Origin: Lineus longissimus
Lineage: Eukaryota; Nemertea; Pilidiophora; Heteronemertea; Lineidae
DNA: 64,000 bases
NCBI RefSeq assembly: GCF_910592395.1
Contig: NC_088316.1
Location: 372,001-436,000, forward strand
Direction: 5' to 3'
Below the pieces are notes generated by a model. The model did no database searches and was not told where the DNA came from. It saw only the letters and a program-made list of their open reading frames with translations. The translations under genes and the position numbers were made by a program. Below, piece after piece: positions 46,338 to 58,948 of the stretch (positions are counted from its first letter, which is position 1; the number at the start of each line of letters is the position of its first letter).

Positions 46338-48319
46338 ATGATGATCTTTTTAAAGGGATTGGGATTTGGCAGTTTTGCAAGGCAGACAGTATACACCTTG
46401 GAAAAATATCGGAATTTAAGAGATCTAAACCTTATCAAACGTGCCATGAGTGACAAAAAGCGTCCCGTGGTCTATGTGACCCGGATTGTGCCTCAAAAAG
46501 GTGTTGACCTACTTTCAGAAAAGTGTGAAGTGAGGCAGTGGAAAAGCAGTGACCCAGTTCCCAGGGAGGAGTTTCTAAAACAGGTTGCTGGGGTGGATGC
46601 CTTCTTCTGTTTGCTGACAGAGAAGATTGATGCTGAGGTTTTGGATGCGGCGGGTAAGATTATTGTGAAAATTGTTGACAGGGCGTACTAATGTCAACTT
46701 GAGAGTTCATCGGGAAAACCTGTCGCAACCAAAGGTCGACAGGAAACCTGCGGATCTCACAACCATTCAACAGCCAATATTTGTCCCAACCATTTGGTGG
46801 CCAAGACTTTGTCACCACCAACCTCGAATACTGAAGACATGTCACAACCAATAGGCTAAAAGTTACGTCTCCTCAACCATGGATAACACAAACAATTTCT
46901 TTCATCTCCAGGTCCCAATTTGAAGGCAATTGGTTCCATGGCTGTTGGGTTTGATCATGTTGACCTCGCAGAATGCAAGAAGAGGAATATTCCTGTTGGC
47001 TTCACTCCGAACGTCTTGACGGATGCAACTGCTGAGCTAACTGTGTCCATACTGTTAGCGGCTTCAAGAAGAATCGTTGAAGGTGAGGACATGAACATGA
47101 AATTCAGTTGAAGTTGCATTCTAGCTGTGTTAAAGGTTGTTGTTGAAGTCTTGGGATCACGGTCATATACCTAAACAACTGTGTTTTGACCTGGTGGTGG
47201 TCTGTATCCCAAAAAATGAGATAGGTTTGTATTGTAAACTTCTCTGTCTGAGGAAGGCTGCTTGAGTCGCATTGTCGAATTTATGATATTGTAAAGAAAT
47301 TCCTCCTTTTTCAGGAGCTCATGAGGTCAAGTCTGGTGGGTGGGGGACATGGGATCCATGCTGGTTGTTAGGACAAGGGCTACACAACAGCACTGTTGGT
47401 CTTATTGGGACGGGTAGGATAGGTAAGTTGATTTCCACATGTGGAGGGGACGAGTATGTTGGAGTATGTTTTCACGGATTTCCATGTCTGATTCCTGATG
47501 GCATGTCGTTGAGTCGTTGTGACTAATCTGGTGGTGTACGGAGAACACCTGGTAAACAAAGATGTCTGTAGCAACACCAACCAAACTGTGGGAGGCAGGG
47601 GCTGAACTCACGGCTACGGCCCAAGATGCTCGTCACCCCTTAAATCAAAAGCAATGGAGTTGATGGCAACAGGAAGCGGTAAACCCGTTTTTTTTAAAAC
47701 ATACTTGAAGGGCCCCCGCAGAAATCACATAGCAGTTTCATACTGATATTTTCTTCGTTATGACCCCTGCATGTTCTAAATATCAGTTATAAATACTTGT
47801 AACTAACCATCATTATGCTGTCCATATGTTTTAGGTCAGGCAGTCATGAACCGACTTGTTCCATTCCGTCCAAGACGTTTCCTCTTTTCTGACAAATATG
47901 AGAGCGATGCTTGTCTCACCATCGGTGAATACGTCGAGATGGATACGTTACTCACAGAGGCTGACTTTGTCATAAGTTGTACGAACCTTACTCCGGAAAC
48001 TACACGCATGTTCAATAAGAACACTTTTGCCAAAATGAAATCCAACGCGATTCTTGTCAACTCTAGTCGAGGTCCGGTTGTGGATATGATGGACTTATAT
48101 GAAGCGCTCAAGTCTGGTCAGATTCGTGCTGCAGCACTGGATGTGACAGTACCAGAGCCATTGCCACCATCCCATCCCTTGCTCACGCTGAAAAATTTAG
48201 TTGTAGTTCCTCATATAGGGAGTGCTACTGAAGAGGCAAGGACGGACATGGCTACGTTGACGGCCAGGAACATCCTTGCTGTACTTGAAGGAAAAGAAAT
48301 GCCAGCTCAGTTAACATAA
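46338..48319 (+). CDS. GRHPR: Glyoxylate/hydroxypyruvate reductase
   Basis: Exons 46338-46653, 46912-47082, 47315-47422 and 47835-48319 join in phase to 360 codons (359 residues). This is a D-isomer-specific 2-hydroxyacid dehydrogenase that reduces glyoxylate and hydroxypyruvate with NAD(P)H. Seen are SMAVGFDHVDLAE, TDATAELTVSILLAASRR, the nucleotide-binding GLIGTGRIGQ, NSSRGPVVD (substrate Arg), DVTVPEPLP (catalytic Glu) and VVPHIGSAT (catalytic His). The first ATG (MMIFLKGLGFGSFARQ) gives a basic, acid-poor leader typical of a mitochondrial presequence. A second in-frame ATG at 46446, in a good context, would give a 323-residue cytosolic form close to the human length of 328. It has one more exon fusion than human (four coding exons). 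It is head-to-head with DDX11. Confidence 0.96.
46700..46860 (+). repeat. Degenerate ...TCACAACCA... repeat in GRHPR intron 1
   Basis: Short segments with TCGCAACCAAAGG, CTCACAACCATTC, GTCCCAACCATTTGG and GTCACAACCAATAGG recur every 30 to 60 bases. The same motif occurs in the tandem block at 59430-60230, so it is a dispersed family. Confidence 0.5.
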
Positions 48320-48651
48320 GATTGACAGAGTTTGGGTTGGGATGTACTAACATGTAGAACAAATATCTTGGTTAGACTGGCAGCAAGCACTCTAGGCTGC
48401 AGGCCGGTGTTATTGGTGCTTTGGGTCGGAGAATAGTCAATGAGTATCACTATCGCTAGTTTTTTTAGGACGGTCCCAGACAAGGTGGTGATTGACAAAA
48501 CTGCCCGATTTGCTGACAACTTGCAGGTGTGCCTTACTGGTGACCAATTGTAGTCATACACTGAGTGAGAACTTGATTAGAGAATGGTGCAGGTGTCATG
48601 GAAATAGTGATTGTTAAGATAAGTTATTGATGTGCTATTAACAGCACAATG

Positions 48652-48770
48652 GGTGATATGAATAAAGACCAGCAAATGCTTTTGTCCAGAAAGGCCTAGT
48701 ATAAATGTACATGGAGTTTTAGATAAAAGCATTTACTGGTCTTTATTCATGTCACCCAATGTGCTGGGTT
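48652..48770. mobile_element. Foldback MITE, family B
   Basis: GGGTGATATGAATAAAGACC...AAATGCTTTT pairs with AAAAGCATTTACTGGTCTTT then ATTCATGTCACCC, around a centre of about 40 bases. It lies just after GRHPR and contains AATAAA in one arm. A second copy is at 60287-60400 and a partial one at 18442-18481. Confidence 0.8.
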
Positions 48771-48843
48771 GTTAATGCTCAACTCTTGTTTATGCAATCA
48801 AGGTAAACATTCATAGAATAATGGAGGTAACCTTTGATGATGA

Positions 48844-48849
48844 AATAAA
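48844..48849 (+). terminator. Candidate poly(A) signal, GRHPR
   Basis: AATAAA about 525 bases after the GRHPR stop. Another AATAAA lies in the foldback at 48660 and could be used instead. Confidence 0.35.
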
Positions 48850-49358
48850 TCACTTGTTTTCAAAATTAAAAGCATGGTCTTGTTTTCATCTGAGATTGGT
48901 GTCGTCTCGTCTTTCAAAGACATAGAGAACATTCATAATCTGCTAGAGATTCATTCTCATGCTCCCGAGTGGACCAACAGTTTCGTGATATCATTTGGAA
49001 GGGGTTTGTGATTTGATTCATCGATCAGTCTGCTGCATGAAAGCCCACCTCCACACAAGCAGTCTTATGCAGTGTACACCTCCCCAGGGCCTTGGTAAAT
49101 GGACCAGTCTGGGGAAGGCAATGGGCATTAATGTCCTCGGTAAATCCAATGGCAGTCGGTTGAAGACTGCAAGTCTTTCAGTACATCTGTATGATGCATC
49201 TTTATTCTCACGGCTGTGACATACCCAACACAACTGGACCACGAGTCCATATTGAGACTCACCATATCAAGACAAAACCTGGACATGATTGAAACCGCAT
49301 AAGCTTCAAAATACTCCCTAGAACAAAAGCAGACACTTCGATTAAATAATGTAAATGG
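48850..49358. other. Intergenic stretch between GRHPR and RRM1, no gene recognised
   Basis: Tail-to-tail intergenic DNA. No exon or repeat was recognised. Confidence 0.5.
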
Positions 49359-50355
49359 TTTATTTTGACCAATACATGCAGTTCTATGAACAGTGAGCTG
49401 GGTTAAACATTTTTGGTGTAAACTCGTGCATATGAAACGGACTTTTCCTTTCATGACTTGCATGATATAAGTCACATTGTGTGATGATATCTGGATTCAG
49501 TACTTGACCCGTTTTGGTAAAAACAAAACCGGCAGTCCTTCTAACAAGTCACAACATATACAACCGTTACAATATATATATCAACACACAAGTATAAATG
49601 CACATTTACAGATCTGAAAACTTACAAGATCAGGTCTAAACTAATCACCAATAGGATGACTAATATTCCAAATACATTATTTTGGGTCTGTCCATCAGAG
49701 TTTCATCAGCTGAACTTAATTTTAACTGTCAAGTGTTTAGTGTTTTCTTCCACACAATTCACATTTGGTTCGACCCAGTTTTTATAAACAGCCAGGAGTT
49801 AAGTCAACATAAACAAAACTTCACATGGATGGACAATGTTGTACATTTCATGTACAGAACCATCCCCTCCCCTCCGTGGCACAAGTCCCAGTCCAAAACA
49901 ATAAACCTCGCAATAAGCAAGGAGTCCTAAAAAGGACTTTTATAACACGTGCTCCAATCAGGAAATAATAACATACTCAACAACAGATAGGATTAGAGAA
50001 TATACACATTCTCCAAGCATCCAACAAAAAGAACCTTGACACAAGGAGTCCTCAAAAGGACTTTTAACCCAAGGAGACTTTCAGCAGAACAAGTTGGATC
50101 AGGATAAGGAAATCAACAGAATAAATTAAACGCCCAAAGACAACAGTTTCGACAAAGTGAGAATCCTTTTCCACCTGTAAGTTCTGTAGTGCCACTTGGT
50201 GTTGATGAACTAACACCACAGAGGAGGAGGGATTTTGGTACCAAGAGTTGCATTTTTCAAACAATGTTACAAACTTGAACAGAAGACAATGAAGGGTTAT
50301 GGTGGATCCACACCACAAGGTCATCTCACGACACACATCCGGCTACGAGGGCTGT
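49359..50355 (-). other. 3' untranslated region of RRM1
   Basis: The minus-strand AATAAA at 49359-49364 is the first full signal after the RRM1 stop, giving a 3' UTR of about 1 kb. The sequence GGAGTCCTNAAAAGGACTTTTA occurs in two imperfect copies (49919 and 50047); each can fold on itself. Confidence 0.45.
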
Positions 50356-53300
50356 CTATGCACTGCACATCGTACAAGCCTCGGGGTTCGCCCTTGAGCA
50401 GGCAAGTGCTTCCTCCTCGAGGGCAGCCCTCTCCTCCTTGGTCAACGCCTTGCCGGTGAGCTTCGTCTTATCAACAGTGAACTGGACGGCGTTGGCAGCG
50501 GGCTTCGTCCTCAAGTAGTACATGCCTGTCTTGAGCCCCTAGAAATGATAGAAAGAACATTATGTAGAAAACTATCTGAATCCAAGAAGCCCATTAACAT
50601 GGAGCCTGATCTTTCATCGTCTTCAGCATCAGCACAAGGCTGTAGTGCACATCTTTGCAGTTTTTACATGTATCAGGTGCTGATTCTAGCCGACACTTAG
50701 ATTTAACCTAGGTTTAACTTGACTGCAGGATTCATGAATGAGACATTCTGCTTTCTCCTTGGCAAAGAACTCAGGCATCAAGGATTTTACATCTCATTCA
50801 CAGGATGGTGAAGACAGCAGTATTTGCGCCCAAAAGGACACACAGACCTTGGTGGCTTGGTGATGAGTGATAGCGCGACCGACCGGTGTTCTCACACAGT
50901 TCTTTTCTGGGATTCAAAATGTCATTCACGTACCTTCTTCCAACCGTAGAAGTGCATACTCGAGAGTTTGCCGTAATTAGGAGTGGCAATATGAATGTTC
51001 AACGACTGACTCTGGTCGATGTAAGCACCACGGTCTGCGGCCATGTCAATCACAACCTTCTGCGAGATCTCCCACACCGTCTTGTACAAGTTCTTGATGT
51101 CCTCCGGGATGCCCTCGATCTGCTGGATGGAGCCACCGTATGCCAAGATTTGGTTCTTCAGATCATCGGACCAGAGACCTAGGGCTGTGAGATCCTTGAC
51201 GAGATGATGGTTCACCATCTGGTAAGTGGATGAGAATAATGTTACAGTATTTGCTACTTTGATTCTATTCATGTTGTTGTCCTTCTATTATAATTGAGAT
51301 CCAAAACAAAAAGACAAGAAGAAAGGTGAAGTAGATCTCCACACACATGGCCAGTAGAGTCACAACTTGGAGCATTCTCCAACACCAGCTACGTCACATC
51401 GTACTTGAATCATTTGAAAAGCAGAGCAAAACTGGTGTTTTCTCAGAAACATCACAAGCCATCATATGCTTAGGTGAATCTTATCCACAGATTAGGATTA
51501 AGCATTGCAGGGTTAAAATCATCGGCTTGTAGTTTTTCATTTTCAAAAAGATTCGGACGGTTTTAACTTGTCTACGAACCTGGAATTCTCCTGCGAGCAC
51601 CCTCCTTGTGTAGATGTTGCTGGTGAAGGCTTCGAAAGCCTCGTTGTTACCAAGGATCTGTGCGGTGGAGGCTGTTGGCATTGGGGCGATAAGGAGACTG
51701 TTCCGCACACCATACCTAGAAACAGAGAAGTAATTCAATTAAGGGCATGAATGGTTATATACCGTTGATCAAGTGGTCTTCTGAGGGATAACAACCACAA
51801 CATATTCAGCTAGAATCAACGTCAACAGTCGAAGTATGATAAACGACTTACTTCTTGATATCTGCTCGAAGTCCATCCCAGTCATGTCTGTTCGTCTGCT
51901 TCACACCCCACATATCAAACTGCAAGATCTGGAAATAAGCAAATATTGAAAATGAACTTGTGCCATATGAGAAGAAAGGTATTTCACATATTCCTATAAT
52001 CCTTGCAGGACTAATCCAAGTGGTTGTCAACCAGGCCTTTTGCTGCAAAGAGGGTGAGATGCGATGTAGCGGGTTCAAAGGTCACATGATTCCAACCACT
52101 CCAGCCCCTGGCCAATAGGTGACAGCAGGTACATATTCACCCATGTGGGATCTTTAACCTTCCCTGGCATAAGCAGCCAGATTCACAGAATAATGGGTTA
52201 TAATTCTCAACCAAATGTCTGTGAGCCATAAAAACTAACTTCCTCAATTACTTTTTGTCTCAATCAACACCAACTCACCCCCTTGCTGACGGGAGAGCCC
52301 TCGTATGTCTCGTAAGGTCCCAACTTCTCGGCAAGCTCACAACTTGCTTTCAAAGCACCGTAATAGATGGTCTCGAAGATCTTCTTGTTCAAGTCGATAG
52401 CCTCAGGACTGTCGAATGGGTATCTCATCAGGATGAAGGCATCAGCAAGACCCTGCACACCGATACCAATCGGACGATGACGCATGTTAGATTTCTTTGC
52501 CTCGGGTACTGGGTAGAAATTGACGTCGATTATTTTGTTGAGATTCCTCGCGATGACTCCGGTTACATAAACAAGTTTTTGGAAATCGAACGTGCGGTCT
52601 TCTTTGTTTACAAACTTTGGCAGGGAGATGGAAGCAAGGTTACAGACGGCCACCTGAAGGGCAAGATGACGGTGTTAAATGAGATGATGATGAGCTTCAA
52701 AGATAGCCGAGATGTCCTAGCAAATCCTGACATTTCAGCTATGGTGGTGGACACTGCACGCCATTCCTCTACCAATGTGCAGTGGCCAAATTATATCAAG
52801 ACAACAACCCATGTATGGGTTCTCACGTTCCAATCAGAGCACTTGATTTCGGGACGTGCCTTGTAAAACTTATGCACACAGAATAAGCCTTACCTCATCG
52901 GGACTGCTGTACTCCACAATCTCCGTGCATAGATTGCTGCATTTGATGGTTCCCAAGTTCTGCTGGTTGCTCTTCCTATTGCAGGCGTCTTTGTACAGCA
53001 TGTATGGGGTACCAGTCTCAACCTGGGCATCAATGATGTGAGACCACAATGTCTGGGCCTTGATGGTCTTCCGACCTTTCCCTGCTTTCTCGTAACTGAA
53101 AATAGTCGCAAGTGCAACACGGTGTCAGGTATTGGACTGGTTCAAATCCTTCGACAAAAAGATATCTTGTGAGCAGGTACAACCGATAAGCAATTGTCTT
53201 GATGATGATCACAGGTCACCAATTCTTGTCACAGGCACCATGACCACCAGAAACGAGCGATTATCATTGAATCCCATTTTAAATCCCATTTCAATCTCTC

Positions 53301-56300
53301 CTGAGGCACTTTAGAGTAGAGTTTATAATCTTCCAGCTGTGCTTTTGAGGACCATATTTCATTTTTAGCTCAGTATTTACCTTGTGTAGAGTTTTTCAAA
53401 CTCCTCCCCCCAACAATCCGCCATCCCTGGGCACTCAGCCGGACACATCAACGTCCAGTCGCCATTTTCCTCCACCCGCTTCATGAAGAGATCAGGGATC
53501 CAGAGCGCGTAGAACAAGTCTCTGGCACGGTTTTCCTCTTTACCGGTATTCTTGCGAGCGTCCAGGAAGGCGAAGATATCCGCATGCCAGGGCTCGAGGT
53601 AGATGGCAAAGGCGCCAGGGCGCTGAAATACAGATTCACGATTATATTTGGAAGCATATAACAGTGTCTTTACATACCTTGTTACTTAAACGGGGGAGTT
53701 CCCAGGTCTTACGCAACAGTAGGTCAAAGATGAAGTGACATTTCCTTCACTATCTACAAACACTGATGTTTGAAGCTCTGAGCGTAGAAGGTGTTGGAAG
53801 GTGAGAAGCTGTCCATCCCGTCTCCCCCTCTTTATGATTCTATATGTAAAAGCCAAGAGTGTCTTTACATACCTTGTTGCCTCCTTGGTCAACATAACGT
53901 GCTGTGTTATTATACACCCTCAACATTGGCAGGAGACCATTCGATGTGCCATTTGTCTAAAATGGATCAGAACAGAATTTCATTAGCGACTGGAGTCGGC
54001 ATTCAAAGACCAACATGCAGTTTATTAGTACATGTAATTCCATAAATAGATACTTGATTGGCCTCATAAAGGGACTAGTATAGTCATCAAGTAGTTATCA
54101 GTTAATCAATTAATCATCGGCCAAAGCTAACAAGCAGATTTGGACAAAATCCCCCGACGGGTTGAATATTTCAGTTTGCTTTTTTGACCTACCCCAGCGA
54201 TATAGCTCCCGAACGATCGAATACTGTGAACATTCAGGCCAATACCACCAGCACTCTTGGAAATAAGGGCGCACTGTTTGAGCGTGTCGTATATTCCCTC
54301 GATGCTGTCGCCACCTATAGTCAACAGGAAACAACTGAAAGAGAACGATAAAGAGCATAATGGCAAAGAGAGAAACTCACGACCTCCTGATTTTTTGTCC
54401 AGGGCTCAGAAGCATCTGATATCCTGAATAATCCTTCAGCAAATATGATGTACCGTTGAGTAGTGGATTGAATCTACAGTATTCAACTGCATGGAATATT
54501 CCATAAACTTACCTCGAAAGTTGTGGTCTTCTTGTCCCAGCATTGAACATTGTGGGTGAAGCATGGGTGAACCATTTTTCGGAGAGTAAATTGTATGTCT
54601 GAAGAACAGAAGACACTGATAATCAATCAACAAGAAAAATGAGATTACCTAACTTGTGCATCATTTGGTAAGCAACCAGTTGCAGAAATTATTGCAGTGA
54701 AAAAGGTTTCTGCGAAAAGTTAGATGTCCGAGTCAAAACTTACTGTATAATCATGAAAGAAATCGTCATTTCCCTTACACATCAACCATTCTATATTACC
54801 TATTACTTACCTCCACAGCTGCCTCTAAATCTTTCTTGTGAATTCCAACAGCCAGCCTCATCAACAGGTGCTGGGGACGCTCAGCAACTGAAATAACACA
54901 ACATTTTGATGAGAAACTAATCAGCACTTGAGGGACAACTAGAAACCCAATGCATTGGAAGAGTCAAACTGGAAGTGGTTGAAACAACTCTCATTTACAC
55001 ACAACAGTCAATATCATTATCATCGTAGATATCCCAACTAGTGTCGGTTTCCAATTATTAGGATCTGTCCTTGATACCATGAGGGTCCCTCACATATCAC
55101 AAGTTCCACTCATTGTGAAATCAAATCACACGTTATAATACCTTTTCCATCTATCTTCAGTAAGTAAGATCGCTCCATAGTTTTGAATCCAAAATATGTG
55201 TAGCCAAAATCACGATCGTAGACGATTTTGGAATTTAAAAACTGAAAAGAATATATGAATGGTCAAGAGTATTTTATAAAAAAACATTAAGTACAAGCTT
55301 GTTACATTAAACAATGCTGAAAGTTCATCTAATGTTATAGCATCTTCTGATAGCAACTGCCAACTCTAACGAATTTGCAGTTGTTAAATTCAATTAATTT
55401 TAGAACCGATTGGAACAACAAGTAATCAAATCAGCCAAACTAAAGTTATTTGACAACTTGAGCCTAGTTTCTTGTGTAGCAACTCACATCAGCATTGTCC
55501 ATGATGATCTTATACACCTCGTCATCTATCATGGGCGAGTGTTGGTTGGTTTTGGGGTTCACCCATTTGTAGAGATCATCTATCACCTCTGCAAATAAAA
55601 GGAAAGAACAATTTTACGAATGGCACAGCACTTTTATCAATATTGTGATTGTGTGATGATTTATCATCAATCCCAAAGTCTTGATAATTCCAACCAACAT
55701 TTTCAATGAGAAATCAAAAGTTTTCTCAAGGTATGCAAGAAGTTTTCCTAGTGTGCAACTTGCCGAATAGAAATCCTTCACAAAATTCTAGAGCAAGGTA
55801 GGTTGGCTCTTCCAAGGTAGGATAGTAGGCTGCCAAGGTAGGGTAAGACTAGTCTGTGTAGATACCTACCACTGAAGACTTTCTTGGTTTCTTTATGAAG
55901 GTTGCTGACAGCGATCCTGGCAGCAAGCGTCGCATAATCTGAATGTTTGACCGTCAATGTTGCCGCCGTCTCGGCTGCCAGGTTGTCTAGCTCTATCGTC
56001 GTGACGCCAGCATACAGGCCCTGGATCACCTTCATGGTCATTTCAGCCTGAAAGGTCAAATTCAAACTGAATATACTTCACAACTTAGATCCACACTTTA
56101 CCAAGCTGTAGCACAATGTTACAACCACTAACAAATCTCATAATCTGAGTCTGAAGTATTTGAAAGTATCCTTGTAGACCTATAGTATAACTTCTCCAAT
56201 TAACTATCTTTCTCTCACTCCCAGGGAGAAAGAGGCGTATTTAGGCATCATGTATAATGGATCGGGTATCTAACATGAACTTACTGTGTTGACGAAATTC

Positions 56301-57039
56301 TTGTCCAACCCATAACCAAGTTTGGTTATCCTGTAGTTGATCTTGTCAAAATGAACGTCTTCTTTTCGACCATCTGCAAGAGGAGAAGTAGGACTTACTG
56401 AGAGAGAGGAAATGGTCTGCACAGAAGACAAGTCACAACCTGGTCTGGAAATTCAATGTTGGTTTCTCTCCATTTCCTATGCCCTCGCTATCCCATCCTA
56501 GCATGGAGGATTGTGATGTATGTTAAAGCTGTCTGACCACTTTCTTTGCCATTCTTCCAAATATCAACAAGATGGCTGGCTGGCTGTTCTACTTCTAGTT
56601 CTAGAGTTATTGGCCTTGACTGAGTAAACAACTAACATTATAACAAGGCCAGACTTGAGCAAGGCGTCAATTTTTCATGGGCAAGTCAAAGGCCGAGAGG
56701 AAGGCCCGAAGCAAAGCACAACCAAAGGCTGGGTAGGCCAAGCATAATAGCATGATTAGATAACAAGGCACAGCATCACCATGGCATAGTCAATGGACCA
56801 TGGTCTTATCTATATTAGGCTATCAACAAAGGTCCACTTCTCTTGCTTTCTTTTTCAAATCAAGGTCTTATTCAAGTTATTGTGTGTTGTTTTTAAAAAA
56901 AATATATTTTGTAGCCCCATCCTGTGCCTTCTCCATCCTTCTCTTTCATCATCTTCACAGGTTTGTGGTATTACTTACGCATAATATAGCAGATGACTTA
57001 TTCAGCTTTATATATCTTACCTCTTTTGATGACATACAT
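50356..57039 (-). CDS. RRM1: Ribonucleoside-diphosphate reductase large subunit
   Basis: Sixteen exons join in phase to 792 codons (791 residues; human 792): 57021-57039, 56285-56373, 55870-56047, 55488-55588, 55142-55241, 54811-54887, 54513-54598, 54193-54334, 53873-53956, 53381-53622, 52894-53095, 52279-52653, 51852-51928, 51580-51715, 50934-51218, 50356-50538. It is class I RNR, which reduces NDPs to dNDPs in the cytosol with RRM2. Seen are an N-terminal ATP cone (MYVIKRDGRKEDV), the redox Cys218 ([11 protein letters not shown]), [13 protein letters not shown] with the thiyl Cys near 429, VAVCNLAS with the partner Cys444, [13 protein letters not shown] in the active site, the tyrosine pair KTGMYYLRT for radical transfer, and a C-terminal CTMC shuttle pair two residues before the end. 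Its promoter is shared with ANAPC10. Confidence 0.98.
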
Positions 57040-57125
57040 GGCGAATAGTGGGTAAATTTACGGAAAAATAATGGAGGAAAGGGGAATGAAAATCTGCAAC
57101 TCTTGACCAAAACTGCGCCAACGAT

Positions 57126-57134
57126 TTTCCCGCC
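57126..57134 (+). promoter_or_regulatory. E2F-like site overlapping a CCAAT box
   Basis: TTTCCCGCC matches the E2F consensus and is fused to CCAAT (CGCCAAT), about 90 bases upstream of the RRM1 start codon on its promoter side. Confidence 0.55.
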
Positions 57135-57192
57135 AATGACGTATCTCAACACTGATTGGTCAATTACCGCAAATTAGTTCAATGTTTCCACA

Positions 57193-57241
57193 CCGCGGCG
57201 GCAGGGTCTATTCTACAGACCAAAGACCCTGCCCACCGCGG
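57193..57241. promoter_or_regulatory. GC-rich hairpin in the RRM1/ANAPC10 promoter
   Basis: CCGCGGCGGCAGGGTCT and AGACCCTGCCCACCGCGG are near-perfect reverse complements separated by about 14 bases. It may mark the core of the shared promoter. Confidence 0.55.
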
Positions 57242-57571
57242 CGCAGAATTTCAAGATGTCAGCCTCCATGAAAAAAAAACTGGCGCTTTCCAGATTGATT
57301 TCATGATTAAAACGTACCATCGGGGTAGAAACATCCGATCTATGTGATGAACGTGTCGAGCTGATCTCATAGCACGCCCGGAGTATACTTTCAGCTATCT
57401 AAATTGATCAAAACTATTGGGAATACGTAAGATTTGGTCCCAAATAGAAAATTATTTCAGGCCGATAGGCGGCGACACTGTCGCTGGTGGCCATTCTGCA
57501 CCATTCATATTATGATATCAACCATCTACAACAGCCTCAGATTACTTATAATTTATTTCAGTGATAGTGAG

Positions 57572-58742
57572 ATGGCCACCAAAATCTCTGGCAAACAAGA
57601 TGCAGATCCTTTCAAAGGTGAACGTGAAGGAAAGCTGAGGGAAGTCGGCAAACAGGCTGTGTGGTCCCTGTCGTCATGTAAACCAGGTAAAGAATGTCTA
57701 ATCATTTCTTACTTCAGTTATCCAGGGACTCTGGCAGACCAAGTAATTTGTAAAAGGGGGGTACTAGCCTAACCTCAGCCAGAGAGCAGCACTGAGCATC
57801 TTGGAAGTGGGTATTGATTAATTCAATCATGGTCTAAAAACATCTCATCTGTCACTTCACTTCTCCGACATAAATAATTTGCAAGAACTGTTCATTTTGT
57901 AGGGTTTGGTGTTGACCAGCTGAAAGATGAATCTTTGGACAGCTATTGGCAGTCGGATGGCCCACAACCACACCTAGTCAACATCCAGTTCAGAAAGAAG
58001 ACCACCATCAGTGATATTTGCATCTATGCCGACTACAAGGCTGATGAGAGCTACACACCCAACAGGTAATGAATTAGATTCCAAAACTTATAAACGTTAA
58101 ATGATATGACATTACTGTTTCTATTCTGTCCACGTCTGTGCCAGCTGCATCACACCAATTCTGGCTCTGGCCTGCAGTTTATAGTCGGGCATGCATGAAA
58201 CATGGTCAGCCGACTTTAGACATACCTCGCTGAAACCCTTCAGGGAAATCAAAGAGCTGCAACATGCAATACCCACTTATCCTTCAACTGGTTCAAATAC
58301 TACCAATATACTCCTTGATTGAGAAAAGCAACTTCCAGTTCCAGATGAAGTATCTTGCTCGAGGATGCATGAACCAGGAGTTGCATTCACAACATTCAGG
58401 CTATGAGCCTGGCATTGTCCTAACTGTTACTCTCCTGACATGTGCCAATTTCTGTCTTTCAGAATTTCAATCCGGGCTGGTAACCACTTTAACGACCTCG
58501 GAGAAATCGAACAAGTTGAGATGAGCGAACCTCTGGGCTGGGTCATGATTCCTTTGAAGGATATCAATGATAAGCCAATCAGGACATTCATGCTGCAGAT
58601 TGCAGTCCTATCAAACCATCAGAATGGAAGGGACACCCATATGAGGCAGATCAAAGTTCATTCGCCAGTTCAGGACATTTCAGTGGCGAAAATGCCTAAC
58701 TTTGTCACGACTGAATGTAGACAATACATGCACATACGATAG
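57572..58742 (+). CDS. ANAPC10: Anaphase-promoting complex subunit 10 (DOC1)
   Basis: Exons 57572-57686, 57903-58065 and 58463-58742 join in phase to 186 codons; the product of 185 residues equals the human length. APC10 is the DOC-domain subunit that, with CDC20/CDH1, forms the D-box receptor of the APC/C ubiquitin ligase. Seen are REVGKQAVWSLSSCKPGFGV, DSYWQSDGPQPHLVNIQF, the strand RKKTTISDICIYADY, DESYTPNRISIRAGN, and PIRTFMLQIAVLSNHQNGRD. The protein ends in Ile-Arg (MHIR), the C-terminal IR tail that docks on CDC27 in known APC/C. An acceptor ends at 57560, so the 5' exon is non-coding. The poly(A) signal is at 58943. It is head-to-head with RRM1. Confidence 0.97.
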
Positions 58743-58942
58743 TGATAATTGACACTTAGGTTTCATCTTGATTAGGGCAAGTTGGAGGTCGTTCATGACA
58801 AGAATGATATCTGACACATTAGAATGGCTGTCATGCTTCCTGCTTCTGTGGCTCACCCTGGTTCGCTGGAGGGCCTTTAAACTGACTATATTTATATACT
58901 GCCAGAATTGTAATTTTTGAAAACTTTCATGAGTGTATTTAC

Positions 58943-58948
58943 AATAAA
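58943..58948 (+). terminator. Poly(A) signal, ANAPC10
   Basis: AATAAA 200 bases downstream of the ANAPC10 stop codon. Confidence 0.6.

Larger units (their letters stand above)
57040..57571. promoter_or_regulatory. Bidirectional promoter region between RRM1 and ANAPC10
   Basis: Only 532 bases separate the two divergent start codons. The ANAPC10 side includes an intron acceptor (TTTATTTCAG, ending 57560), so a 5' exon is likely before it. An E2F-type TTTCCCGCC directly followed by AATG is at 57126-57134, which also forms a CCAAT box (CGCCAATGACG). A GC-rich hairpin is at 57193-57241. E2F control of RRM1 is established in vertebrates. Confidence 0.7.

Noticed and set aside
52255-52866. 203-codon plus-strand gene inside RRM1
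   Set aside because: It is the antisense frame of the large RRM1 exon 52279-52653 and its flanking intron.
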